Shown here piece by piece: positions 43,501 through 55,675 of a stretch of 64,000 nt of DNA (the first letter of the stretch is position 1; each line of letters begins with the position of its first letter). The stretch spans positions 20,076,592 through 20,140,591 of the forward strand of contig NC_045447.1 in the NCBI RefSeq assembly GCF_002776525.5. The letters are read 5' to 3'. Source of the DNA: Piliocolobus tephrosceles. Taxonomy: Eukaryota; Chordata; Mammalia; Primates; Cercopithecidae. Under the pieces are notes generated by a model, which worked only from the letters and a program-made list of their open reading frames with translations, made no database searches and was not told where the DNA came from. Both the position numbers and the translations under genes were made by a program.

Positions 43501-45703
43501 GATTATGGTTCTTTACCTTGTAGGGTAGCCCAAATCTTCATTCCTCCAGAAACTGGAGCTGTAGGAGTTCTGCCTGAATTTGGATTGGGTTGTTGTAGTT
43601 TTCCATTGATCATCATCACAGGGACGTTATTACTAAGATACATCCTAATGGATCTCCTGTATTCCAGATGTAGTCTCCTTACCTACATTATCCAACATCC
43701 CATGATAGGCAGGATCAATACATTAGCAAGCAGAGTAATTCCCTTCTTTGCCTGTTAATTCAAGAGCATGAGAATTCCAAAGTGGCTGGTTGGCAGCCTT
43801 AATTTACAGTTAAATAAAAATCATTGTCAAATCTCCTGATGGAAGTATTCCTCCTCTTGGAGCTTGAATCTCTAGGCCAGCAGAGCATAAAGTGTGGGCA
43901 CAAGAAGGAAAAATTTTGCTAGTGAGTCACTAGCAGTAATAATGAGTGGTGGAGGCCGAGGTGGGCGGATCACGAAGTCAGGAGTTTGAGACCATCCTGG
44001 CCAACATGGTGAAATCCTGTGTCTACTAAAATACAAAAAATTAGCAGGGCATGGTGGTGCGTGCATGTAGTCCCAGCTACTCGGGAGGCTGAGGCAGGGG
44101 AATCGCTTGAACCTGGGAGGTGGAGGTTGCAGTGATCCAAGATTGTGCCACTGCAGTCCAGCCTGGCAACAGAGCAAGACTCCATCAAAAAAAAAAAAAA
44201 GAAAAAGAAAAAGAAAAAAAATGTGGTGTCACTCCTATTTTCACCCATTGATTCCTGGACTCATTAATCTTGGATATGGAAGAATCAACACCATATATCA
44301 AACGTGATTTAGAATATACTCAACCTTCTGGAGAACCTTACACCAGCCCTACAAGATGTTGCAAGAGCAGCCTTCAAAATGCCATTCCACCTTTCTATCA
44401 AGTCAACTACTTCAGGCTAGTTAGGAACATGGTAAGGTCTGTGAGTTCCGTAAGTGTTGGCCCATAGCCACACTTTTTTTGCTGTGAAGTCAGTCACTTG
44501 TTCAGAAGCACTGTTGTGTGGAATAACATGATAGTGGATGCAGCACTCTGTAAGTCCATTGATGGCAGTTTTGTCAGGAACATTACATGCAGATAAGGCA
44601 AATCAGTATTTAAAGTGTCTATTCCAGTAAGAATAAAATGCTTTCCCCTTCCACAGTGAAAGCAATGCAGTGTAATCCATCTGCCACTACATAGATAATT
44701 TCCTTGGGGAATGGTGTGATACTGTGGACTCAGTATTGTTCTCCACTTCTGGAAAGCTGGGCATGCAGTGGTGACCACAGCCAGGCTGGCTTCAGTGAGT
44801 GCAAGTCTACATTACTGAGACAACATAGACTTGCCACCATATCACTTTCTTCATGGACTCGTTGGGTGAGGACAGGAGCGCTTGGGAAGAAGGGTGACTG
44901 GGATTCACAGAATGGATCATGTTATCCAATTCATTATTAAAATTTTCTACTGAGGTTCCTCTTTGGTAGACATTCATATGAAACACAAATATCTTCATGT
45001 TTTTCAACATTGTGCCAACTGGGAGGATTTCCCTTTACCATCATCCTTCAGGAATATCCCACTAAGGGGCTGCAGTGCTGCAGCTGTCCACTTTCAGGTG
45101 GTGCTCTCATATCAAGCAGAACCATCTCTAAATCAGGTCCATTATTCTCTTTCTCTGCAACTGACTATAGGGAACTCTCTATAGACCAGAGGTGCAACAT
45201 CGGAGAAAGAAGGTAATGTAGCAACAGTGGAATCCATGGATATTTGGCCGACTTGTTTATATAATTTACTTGTGTCTTCAGGGTCTGCTTGGGCTCAATC
45301 ATGTGTATACCGCTTCCATTTGATGATAGAGTACTGTCATGCATGTCCAACTTTACGACTTCATGGATTAGATAATCTTCAGTTTGTGATGAACAGTTTG
45401 GTGGCCATGTTAAAGTATTCAGTCTCTACTAAGGTCCACTCAGAAACAGATCAAGATCTGTTTCTCGAAAGATGAGTAGTTATCTGTGCAGGATGACAGG
45501 GATTTGCTCCAAAACCCTGAGGGCCTGCATTGCATTTCACCTGTCGAAAGTTCTAAGGAGCATCCATACTGCCACTGACACTTGAAGCACATTTGAATCT
45601 GTGGGATCTTATGGTCTACATGGCTGATATTAGTATAGGCCTAAGCTGGTCATGATTCTTTACCTTGTAGGGTGACCCTAATGTTTATTCCTCCAGCTGT
45701 TTT
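43501..45703 (-). pseudogene. ERVL pol remnant: RNase H, integrase, dUTPase-like
   Basis: A decayed retroviral pol in minus orientation, read right to left. RT end/RNase H lies about 45640-45000 (a 67-codon open piece at 45010-44807 ends the RNase H region). The integrase core is in the 94-codon open piece 44778-44494, with the 'LTGID' box that holds the first catalytic Asp, and its second part is lost by frameshifts near 44500. A C-terminal dUTPase-like segment follows about 43950-43500. An Alu splits it at 43949-44220. dUTPase downstream of integrase is characteristic of ERVL. Many stops and frameshifts; no function possible. The extreme right end repeats the dUTPase end (see finding). Confidence 0.82.
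43949..44220 (+). mobile_element. 5'-truncated Alu in ERVL
   Basis: Starts at 'ggaggccgaggtgggcggat', so about 40 bases of the 5' end are missing. It ends with A14 followed by (gaaaaa)n. Inserted opposite to the ERVL. Confidence 0.93.
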
Positions 45704-45714
45704 TGGTTACTAAT

Positions 45715-47075
45715 TGAATAAAATATTTTTCTATACTTTCCTGTCAATGCATGTGTGTCTTTGGATCTAATACTAACCTCTTGAAGGTAGCAAATAGTAG
45801 AAGTATGTTTTCTTTTAAATTTATTCCGCTAATCTCTGCTTTTTCTTTGGGATTTTAATCCATTTACATTTAAGGTAACTATAGATAAGGAAGTAAGTAC
45901 TTCCATTACTTTAGTATTTGTTTTCTGTAAGTCGCATACCTAAACTTTATGCATGAAACAGTATCTCATAGCTTTATTTTTTGTACCTCATTTCCTCCAC
46001 TAATATATTCTTTTTTGTTTAGATGATTTATTTACACTGGAGTATTTTTATTTTCTTCTCAATTTCTAGTATAGATGTTCTTTAGACATTTTCTTTGTAG
46101 TTATCACAAGGATTATATTTAATATTCTAAAATTATAGCAATCTAATTTGAATTGGTATCAACTTAGCTTCAATAGCATACAAAACTCCGGTTCTATACA
46201 GCTGTGGCCCCTTATCACCACTGTTAAATTACTAATGTCATTCATAAATTTATTTTATAAATTATGGGCTCAATATCAAAGGTTTATAAATTTAATGTAT
46301 TTTCCTTTTAAATTATGTTGAAAATTAAAATTGGAGTTACAAACCAAAAATACTGTAATATTGTATTTTATATCTGCCCATCTATTTACCATAATTAAAG
46401 ATCTTTTTTATGTATATACATTTTCAGTTACTCTCTAGTGTTCTTTCATTTCAACCTGAAGGACTTCCTTTAGCATTTCTTATAGGACAAGTCTAATAGT
46501 GATAAACTCTCTTAGCCTTTGTTGATCTGGAAATATCTTAAATTTCTCTCTCAGTTTTGAAAGATAGTTTAGTCAGATATAGATAATCTTTTTTTTTTTT
46601 TTTGCAGTACTTTAAATACATCGTCACACTGCCTCAAAACCACTACGCTTTTTGATGAGAAAGCAGCTATTAAACTTATTGAGATGCCCTTACATGAGAT
46701 GAAACATTTTTCTCTTAATGATTTCAAGACTATGTTATGTCTTTGGCTTTTGACAATTTGGACACAACATGTCTCAGTGTGAATCTTTTTGAGTTTTTCC
46801 TGCTAGAAGTTTATTAGGCTTCTTAGATTTGTATATTCATGTGCCTTATCAAATTTAGAAAGTTTTAAAATGTAGATTATTCAATCTATATTTATATGTA
46901 AAATATTTATTATCTCTTCTTTCTTCCCTTTCTGCTCTCTTCTTCTGTTACTCCTATAAGGTTTGCACTAGTTCACCTGATGGTGTCTCACAGCTCCCTT
47001 AGACTATGATTACTTTTCATTATTCTTTTCTTTTCTGTTTCTCAGATTCAATAATTTCACTCATTGTCAGCTGAT
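45715..47075 (-). mobile_element. Ancient L1M/HAL1 5' half (ORF2 start, spacer, ORF1)
   Basis: 'aatccatttacatttaaggt' marks the inter-ORF/ORF2 start in reverse. Then comes a ~500-base spacer, then ORF1-like text 'aacctgaaggacttccttta', 'gcatttcttataggacaagt', 'ttgacaatttggacacaaca' and 'ctgatggtgtctcacagctc'. Lack of the rest of ORF2 fits HAL1 or a truncated L1M. Confidence 0.7.
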
Positions 47076-48080
47076 CACATAAACATTTTGTACTAAGAAC
47101 ATTTTATTTTCAAAGCAAAGAAAACAATTAGTATTTACAAAGAGTATTCTTAGTAAATTATGTCCTTTAATAACAAGGCCAAATAATATTGAAAGCAATG
47201 CATACCTTTATCCCATCTTGAAGACTTGTGAGACATATAAACTCATTATAAATTCTAAGAAGCCCTATAGTAAATATATAACTAAAGTTATCATTTACAT
47301 ATTGATGGACTTACAGAATTTTATCCTTTTCTTCTCATTCCTCGAGGAATGTCTATTTAGAATTTCTTGAAACAAAGCATGGCTAATTTAGTAACAATCC
47401 AACCCCAAATGTCTTATACAACGGTTCAAAAAAGAGTTTAGATTTCTTCTAGAGTAAGTCAACTTCTCTTCAGAAAAAAGAATAAAAAATTGAATAATTT
47501 ACATATTGTACCGCCTCACTGCTTATTTCTTTCTTTCCATACGTGAAATTTTATGTTTTGGCCAAGGAGGAAGTTTCATTACAGTCATTGTGCACCAATA
47601 CTGACATCTGGTGGTTTTATCCTCTTACGTAGCAGGTCTGACCCAGCTAAACTCCCAATGGGAAGTGTTGGGCATAAAGGTGGACTGACGATTAATTGGG
47701 GTCACCTAGAGGCTGTGCTTGCCATACGCATTTTCTTCTTAGCCTCCACATACAAAATCTGTGGATGTAATAGCAGAAGAGCCATTCTTTATATTCTTTA
47801 CTCTCACCTGGTGGTTTACTCTGTGATCTCACCCTTGTCACCCATGGGATGAATTATCCAGACTAACTAATTTCACAGCCAGTAAATTACAGACATAGCC
47901 ATCAATTCTCCATCTCATTAGGTAAGGTTAATTTAAGTAGACAATCAACAAAAATACAGGAGAAAAACCCAGCTTGAATAGAAGATGTCTCTACATCTAG
48001 GGCACGCAATGAATTCACAACCTCAACATCTGCCATCATCAGAGAAAACACTTAAAAAAAGAAAAAAAAAGAAAGAAAGA
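47076..48080. other. Single-copy DNA with two CTCF-like motifs
   Basis: No repeat recognised. 47601-47614 and 47801-47814 both carry a '-ctggtgg' core in the same direction that fits most of the CTCF core consensus (see finding). A purine run (gaaa)n ends at 48083. Confidence 0.4.
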
Positions 48081-48083
48081 AAA

Positions 48084-49569
48084 GACAATTGACTCATTGT
48101 GATTTTCTCTGATGAATGGTGAATTTCCAATTAGCTTCTTAATTACTCAATCCAGACTCTCAGCTGTCTTCAAGATAATAACAAAACTCAACAGCAGTTT
48201 TTATATTAGTTCTGAGAAGGAAACTTGGCCCCTGACTTTGGAGCACCATCAGTCAAGTTTAGTCTATCCCTCTCCACATAAGTTACCTGATCAAGTGTTC
48301 AATGAAAGCTTTCATCATCTTACTAACTTGCTGCAGCACTACTTTGTATAAGTGTTCCAGAAACCACAGTCTACTCTCTTACTTACCATATGCCATTGGG
48401 CAAGGCTCTAGAAAGATGTGGGCACACAATTAAAAATATGAAACAATAAAAATGTTGGGGAAGTAATATTTAGTGGTCAACTGGTAACCTTCCATTGAGG
48501 TTTCTATGATGTCTTCAGTCTGTTTCTTCATGTCAGGCTATAGACTTTCCAACAGTATAAACATTCAAATGCCTTTTGGTTCACCTTACTGCCTTTGCAT
48601 ATTTGAACAATTAAAAAAAGGCTAAATTTTATTCATTCTCTGAAGGCCTCATTAAACAAAAATTTCATAAATACTCACAGAACTGAATATAGTTCCACAT
48701 AACTCCCATCCATTTCTTCATCTTTCTAAAGCATTCTTTGTTCAATTGTAATGAGTAAAAGAAGATGTTCAAATTACTGAACTGGAAAAGACCACTATAT
48801 TTTATGCTGTTTATACCAAAAATGAAGAACCATGTTCAGTTGATATACTCATGAGAGCATACCTGTGGGAGAGTATTTAGGTTGCTAAAGGTTTGCTTTA
48901 TGAGAAAAATAGAACTGGTGATAATTAGCTCAGGGCAGGATTGATTAAGAAAGGAAAAACAGGGGCAATAGCTAAGTTTAATAATATAAACGTATATTTT
49001 AGCAGGCGAATGATAGAGGGGAAAATTTGACTTAATTTCTTCACAATTAGAGCTATCATCTTTGAATGACAATATTCAGCATAATCTGCCTGCTCATCAG
49101 TCAGGGAAGTTAAATAGAGTACTTCTACACCGGACAGGAGGTGAGAGTAGACAGTTTCTGACATTTTTTGCCTCTCTAAAATATTGTGATTTCTAATTAT
49201 GCTGAAATTAAAAATGATGATGCAAATCTCCATTTATTGACATGGAAGGATGCCCATGACATATTGCTGTATAAAAAAAAAAAAACAGATTTTAGAACAG
49301 TATGTTCAGTATTATTCCATTTATGTAAAATAGTGTACGTATTTTCATATATATATTTGTAGAGAAATGCTTAACGGAATGATTACCCAAACATTAACTG
49401 GTTTTCTCTGGAAGAAAGACATAATGGTTTTTATTTTCTCTTTATATTTACATGTTTTGAATATGCGTAATAAATGGATCAATTGTTTTAAAGACAAAAT
49501 TTGTCTTAAATCAAAGAAAAATGTATTAGGTAACTGAAATTTCTTGACGACATTTCTAGATTAGAACAA
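48084..49569. other. Single-copy or anciently decayed DNA
   Basis: Nothing firmly recognised. 49225-49500 ('gtattattccatttatgtaa', 'tggtttttattttctcttta') resembles a widespread old mammalian repeat I cannot name. A13 run at 49272. Confidence 0.4.
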
Positions 49570-49800
49570 ACTATTAATGACTGTAATTGGTTTAGAATCA
49601 AGGTAACCTGACTGTTTATCCATTACTCTCTGTATGGCTTTGGGAAAATAATTTTTTTACCTCTGTGAGTTTCACTATTCTTTTCTGTAAAATGATGAAT
49701 AAACACTACCAAGTTGTCTTATGGTGAGGATTGATTAAGGTAAAACACAAAATGACCTCAATTAGTTCAAGTACATGTAGGTACTTAACAAATATGAAGT
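49570..49800 (+). repeat. MIR SINE
   Basis: 'gaatcaaggtaacctgactg', 'ctgtatggctttgggaaaat', 'tcttttctgtaaaatgatga', 'atggtgaggattgattaagg' and 'gtacttaacaaatatgaagt' give a near full-length forward MIR. Confidence 0.85.
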
Positions 49801-50206
49801 GCTTTGTGATTGATAAGTGTTTCCTTGTTTCATAAATGTTAAGTATTTTTGTTTTATTAACAATAATGTTATTTTCAGATTCATTCAAAAATATTTATTA
49901 AGCCTGTCAGAGGAATTGGTGTTTACAGCAATGAAGAAATCTTTTTTACTTTATGGATGATTTTTATTCAGGTACTAGGAGTTTCTTTTTAATATGCCCT
50001 TGCAAATAAGTTCTTGGTTCATTAACCAATGGACAAACCTGCTCAATATCAATTTTCTTTTCTCAAAGGCCCAAACTATAGATACCCCGTTTTCCACTCC
50101 CAACATGCAAAATTTTCATGGGGAGGTAAATGCAGAGTCAGAGGCATAATTATGTCTTTTGCATGTCCTTCAGGCCTCAAGCTGAGGCCTCTGTGACCTG
50201 CAGGTG

Positions 50207-50241
<35 letters not shown>

Positions 50242-51629
50242 TGTGTGTGTGAATGACAAACATTAGCCACAATGAAATGACGTCCTGAAGACATAATTAC
50301 AACTGGAGAAGTACGGGACCTGCTAAGGCTTTGCATCAAACCTTCTCAGTAGTTTTGCACCTTCTTGAATACGGTGTCTTTTCTTTCACCTTCTTTAACA
50401 TGGTGTCTTTTCTTCTACTATGGTCTCTCAAATTTCATCATCACTTCTGCTCATGATAAAAATTTTGGGATAGCCAGTAAGAGGCGCCTTTTGCTTCTAC
50501 TCTCTCTTAACAGGGTGGAGACACAGTATGTTTTATTACACCATAAATTAGAGGAGGAAAAGGTAATGTACTTTATGTATCTGTGACATACAAAACACAC
50601 ACACACATGCACACAATCACAATAGTCCTTACAATGTAGTTCTCCATTGCACACCTGTCACTTTGGTTATTGGGTTATGATATGTCGGAAGTACTTACTG
50701 TCAGATGCAACTCTGAGATAGGAGAGCAAAGTGCTGTGCCTACTAGAGGATGCCTCAGCACAGTGGTGGCTTCTCAAGGCAGATAAGTGCCAGGTTTCTC
50801 ATGGCACTACCCCATGGCGTAGAAGGGAACTCTCCAAATGGAACAGATGGGAGGTCAGAGTCCGTTGGTTAATGAACCAAAACATGTGCTAATATTTCCT
50901 AATTCCTGGGGGAGAGCAATGTTCCCTTCAAAAAGACCTTGAAGTCTAGACTTAACTTTTTCAGAGTGACACTACTTAGCAAATACAGGCAATGTCAGGC
51001 CCCAGTATTTTTTTTCTGTCTAGCCTCAATGCATAAGGACAGTTTTTTTCTGGTGTAGTTTCATGCACTTTATATGGATTTGGAGAGGTTCTTTCATTTA
51101 TACATCAGTATGTCCTTATTCTGGGTCTATGTGTCTGGTAGTGACTCAGCTTGGAAATTCAGAGACAAGTAAGACAAATTCCTGTTCTCAGAAAGCTCAT
51201 ATCCTTTTGAGGAAGACAAGTCTTCCATCATCATGCAATATAGCAATTACTAGTCATTCTACTGTGTAGGATGAAATGGAACAACAGATACAAGCAATCT
51301 TAATTTCACCCGGGAGAATCAGAGAATCTTACCAAAAAAAAATATTATGCTCAAGTTGAAATTTTAAAGAGATATTAAAATGTTTCTGGTGGATAAGAGG
51401 ACATTCCACGGAGAGGAAACAGGACATGCAAAATATCAGAGATGGCACACAATTTGGGGAAAGCCACATAATTGGTTCAGCATGATGATGATATAAAAAT
51501 GATAAAGAAGTTACCTTAAAGAAAAATGTAAAGCAAAAAGTCTCCTCACAATGATCAATTTATGCTTCTGAAAACTGGCCCTGAGAGAGGGAACTGGATG
51601 CAGACTAACTTTCTGCAAAGACAGCAACA
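49801..51629. other. Single-copy DNA
   Basis: No transposable element recognised. It includes a (GT)n tract (50211-50250) and a pair of exact inverted 16-base motifs at 50014 and 50865. Confidence 0.5.
50211..50250. repeat. (GT)n microsatellite
   Basis: About nineteen GT units with one G interruption; reading it on the minus strand gives the 'HTHTHT' string of a spurious frame. Confidence 0.97.
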
Positions 51630-51805
51630 CTTTGTTTAAATTATAATTCTAATTTTCTGTGACATTGGATAAGCTGTTTAACCTCTTCTAAGTCTCAGTT
51701 TTCTTACTTAATAGGTGGTGATGATAACATAAACCTCAAAAGGATTTTATGATGATTAAATGAGATAGCATGTCTATACATCTAATGCAATTCAGAACAT
51801 AAATA
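51630..51805 (+). repeat. MIR SINE
   Basis: 'ctgtgacattggataagctg', 'tttaacctcttctaagtctc', 'agttttcttacttaataggt', 'tttatgatgattaaatgaga' follow the forward consensus. Confidence 0.88.
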
Positions 51806-52029
51806 GAAACTCATCACATATCTGCTAAAACTTCATGTTAAACTTGAGCTCTTTCCTTCAGCTTCATGAAACCATCTACCTGTTGTTCCATTATTTTTGA
51901 CAAACGGCATAAAAATACATCAAGACTACTGGTATAATTATTTAGATGTTCTCTACATAGTCAAAAATTAGCACAAAGATTATATATAAGGGTTTTGGAA
52001 GAAGGGAAAAGAAGGATAAGAAGTATTGA

Positions 52030-52140
52030 ACATTTTTGCACCCTGTATAAATCAAGCTCTTTACCTACACTTTCCCACTGGTTCTTCATCACCATGTAGA
52101 ATGGGTGTTATTAGTTTCATTATTTGTAGTTATTCATATA
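52030..52140 (-). repeat. MIR SINE fragment
   Basis: 'aagctctttacctacacttt' and 'ccatgtagaatgggtgttat' follow the MIR reverse order. Confidence 0.55.
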
Positions 52141-52204
52141 AGAACATTGGAGTTTTTCTTGCTTCATCTCTTTCTCTCCAAACTTCATTAAATATATCAG
52201 CATA

Positions 52205-52504
52205 GGCCTGGCGTGGTGGCTCAAGCCTGTAATCCCAGCACTTTGGGAGGCTGAGAAGGGAGGATCATGAGCTCAGGAGATTGAGACCATCCTGGCTAAC
52301 ACGGTGAAACCCCATCTCTACTAAAAAAAAATACAAAAAACTAGCCGGGCGTGGTGGCGGGCGCCTGTAGTCCCAGCTACTCCGGAGGCTGAGGCAGGAG
52401 AATGGCGTGGACCCGGGAGGCGGAGCTTGCAGTGAGCTGAGATCCCGCCACTGCACTCCAGCCTGGGCGACAGAGTGAGACTCCGTCTCAAAAAAAAAAA
52501 AAAC
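52205..52504 (+). mobile_element. AluY, Old World monkey type, with TSD
   Basis: From 'ggcctggcgtggtggctcaa' to A13. It carries 'gctcaagcctgtaat' and 'aaaaactagccgggcgtgg'. The TSD 'tatatcagcat' is perfect at 52193-52203 and 52565-52575. The interval between A tail and TSD is filled by a microsatellite. Confidence 0.95.
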
Positions 52505-52564
52505 TGTATATATACATATGTATATACACACACACACACACACATATATATGTATGTATGTATG
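52505..52564. repeat. (TA)n-(CA)n-(TATG)n microsatellite in the Alu tail
   Basis: Lies strictly between the Alu A tail and the downstream TSD, so it grew from the A tail after insertion. Confidence 0.92.
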
Positions 52565-52609
52565 TATATCAGCATTTCCTTTGGCACTGTCTTTACTTTT
52601 CTCATTTGT

Positions 52610-53055
52610 TTTTAATTTTAAAATTAAGGTGAAATATGCATATAAAATTTACCATGTTTACCATTTTTAAATGTACAATTCAGTGGTGATTAATGAATTT
52701 ATATTATTTTTTCCCTTCATTCTCCCAGATCCTCTGCACTTTCTGGCACCTGGTAATCACCAACCTACCCTCTAGCTTCATGAGATTGTTTTTATATCCC
52801 ACATATGAGTAAGAACATGTGATGTTTTTCTTTCTGTGCTTGGCTTAATGTATAATACTTAACATAATGACCTTTAGTTACATCAATGTTGCTGCAAATG
52901 ACAGGATTTCATTTGTTTTCATGACAATAGTATTCCATTTTGTATATATACCACATTTTCTTCATCTATTCATTTGTTGATGAGCACTTAGGTTTATTCT
53001 GTATTTTGAGTATTGCAAATAATGCTCCAATAAACATGGAAGTGTAGATTGCTGA
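52610..53055 (-). mobile_element. L1MA-type 3' UTR and ORF2 end
   Basis: 'aaggtgaaatatgcatataa', 'cccacatatgagtaagaaca', 'ttctttctgtgcttggctta', 'ctattcatttgttgatgagc' and 'gctccaataaacatggaagt' are the reversed L1 3' UTR and ORF2 end. Confidence 0.82.
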
Positions 53056-53149
53056 GTTATGTGGCATCTTCTTTGAAATAGCTCAGATTCCATCCCCTTC
53101 TCACCACCTACATGCCTTCAAACATGACCCAAGCCATCATCATTTTTTA

Positions 53150-53390
53150 AAATAATAACTAGTTTCTATGCTCCTAGTTTGTCTTTCTTCAGTCAATTTC
53201 CATAAAATAGTTGGATCCTGTGAATATATGTCAGATTGTGACATTTCTATTATTATCTTACTTACAGTAAAAAAAAATATATATATATATTTACCATAAC
53301 CTCCAAGACTCTATGTCCTACTGTCCTCCCCATCAGTATTTCAGTTAAGGCCACACTGGCCCTCTTACTCTTACTCTAAGAGAATAGACA
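53150..53390 (+). repeat. Possible L2 fragment
   Basis: 'cagttaaggccacactggcc' followed by 'ctcttactctt' resembles the L2 3' region. Weak. Confidence 0.35.
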
Positions 53391-53399
53391 AGTTCCTGC

Positions 53400-55675
53400 C
53401 TCAAAAAAAGAAAAAAAAACAATGACAGCTTAATGGTGAAAAATGAAAAGTTTTCCCACTAAAATCAGGTAAAAGGCAAGAATGTCTCGTATTACTACTA
53501 CTTTTGATCACTGTACTGGAAGTGTTAGCTAATGCAGTAGGACAAGAACATAAAATAGAAGGCTACAGATTGAGAAGAAATAAATAAGCTGTCTTTGTTC
53601 ACAGATAAAATAATCATCTGTGTGGAAAATCTGAAAGCATATAAAAAAATGATACTAATGAGCAATTATACCAGTTTTAGGACACAAGGTGAATATACAA
53701 AAGAAAATAACTTTTTTATATACCAACAATAAACAGGTGGAATCCGACATTTAAAACACACAAAAAAATTTACATTAGAACTCCTAAACATGAAATAAAT
53801 ATTTAGGCATAAATCTAACAAAATATATAAAGGTGGATATAAGGAAAACTGCAAAATATGAAAAAGGACTAAAGTAAAGACACCTCATGTTCATGAATAG
53901 GAAGACAACATTGTCAATATGATAGTCTTTCCAATTTGATCTAAGATTCAATACAATCCCATTCTAACAAGTTAGATATTGACAAATTGATTCTAACATT
54001 TATACATGGAAAAGTAGAATAACAAAAACAAAGCAAAACAAAAACCCAGAAAACAGAATATCCAACTCATTGCTGAAGGAGAACAAAGTTGGTGAATTGA
54101 ACTATCCTACTTTAAGACATACTATAAAAGCTACAGTAATCGTGAGAGTGTGGTACTGGCAAAACTATTCCAGTAGATTAATGGAATAGAATTTGAAAGC
54201 TCATAAATAGAGCCACATAAATGCAGTCTCCTGATTTTTGACAAAGGAACAAAGCAATGCAATGGAGCAAAGATAATCTTCAGCAAATGGTCTTGGAACC
54301 CTAGATATCCACAAGCAAAATAAATTAAATTTAGATATAGACCTTCCTTATACCCTTCAGAAAAAAAAAAAAAAAAAAAAAAAAAAACTGAAATTAGACC
54401 ATAGACCTAAATTACAAAACTATAAAACACTTAGAAGATAACAAGAAAACCTAGATAGCCTTGGCTATGGCATAATCCAAGAAAGAAATTATTAATAGCA
54501 GGACTTCATTAAAATTAAACATTTCTACTTCACAATGATTCTGAAGACAATTCCAAAAGAATGAGAAGATAGATGAGCCACAGACTAGGAGAAAATAGTT
54601 GCAAAAGACACATCCGATAAAGGGCTGGTATTTAAAATATACAAATAAATTTTAAAATGCAGCAACGAGAAAATAAACACCCCAATTAAAAATGGGCAAA
54701 AGACCTAAACAGACAACTCACCAAAGAAAATATATGGAAAGTAATTCAGTATCTGAAGAGATGTTCAATGTCGTGTGTCATTAGGGAATTGCCCATTAAA
54801 AAGAAATGAGAAAGCACTATGCATCTATTAGAATAGTTGAAATCCAAAATACTGACATCAGATGTTGGTTAGGAAGTGGAGCAACAGGAACTCTCATTCA
54901 TTTCTGGTGGAAATGCAAAATAGTACAGCCACTTTAGAAGATAGTCTGATAGTTTTTTATAAAACTAAACAGTCTCTTAACAATTGACTCAACAATTATA
55001 TTCCTGAGTATTTACCCACAGGAGTCCAAAACTTTTGTCCACACAGTATCATAATTGCCAAAACTTGGAAGCAACAAGACATCCTTTGGCAGATAAGCAC
55101 ATAAATAAACTATTGTACATCCAGATAATATATTATTCAGCACTAAAAATAGATGAGCTATCAAGCTATGAAAAGGCACAACAGAAACTTAAGTGCGTAT
55201 TATCACCTGAAAGAAACCAATCTTAAAAAGGCTTAATACTATTTGATTTTTAAGTATATGATATTCTGGAAAAACAAAACTATGGAGACAGTAAAAAGAT
55301 TAGTGGTTGCCAAGGGATGACGGAAGGGAGCGATGAATAGGCAGAACATAGGTTTGGGGCTGTGTAAACTGTTCTTTAATATGCTTAATAGTGAATTCAT
55401 GTTATACATGTATACACTTGTCAAAACCCATGGAATGTACACCACCAATAGTGAATAAACTTTAATGTAAACTATGGACTTTGGTTGATAATAAAGTGAG
55501 ATGTAAGTTCATCAGTTGTAACAAATGTACCACTCTAGTGCAGGACGTTGATAGTGGGGTAGGCTGTACATGCATGGAAATAGGAGCTAAATGAGAACTA
55601 TCTGTACTTTCTGCTTAGTTTTCTGTGAGCCAAAACCTTCTCTAAAAATAAATTTTATTAATTTAAAAAATATAT
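53400..55675 (+). mobile_element. L1M (L1MB-age) ORF2 second half and 3' UTR
   Basis: Sense-strand ORF2: 'ttgttcacagataaaataat', 'ggcataaatctaacaaaata', 'aaagctacagtaatcgtgag', 'ttttgacaaaggaacaaagc', 'aatgggcaaaagacctaaac', then 3' UTR 'ttagtggttgccaagggatg', 'tcatcagttgtaacaaatgt' and 'tttctgtgagccaaaacctt', with terminal 'aaaaataaattttatt'. A27 at 54361-54387 is an expanded A-rich ORF2 site. Confidence 0.88.
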
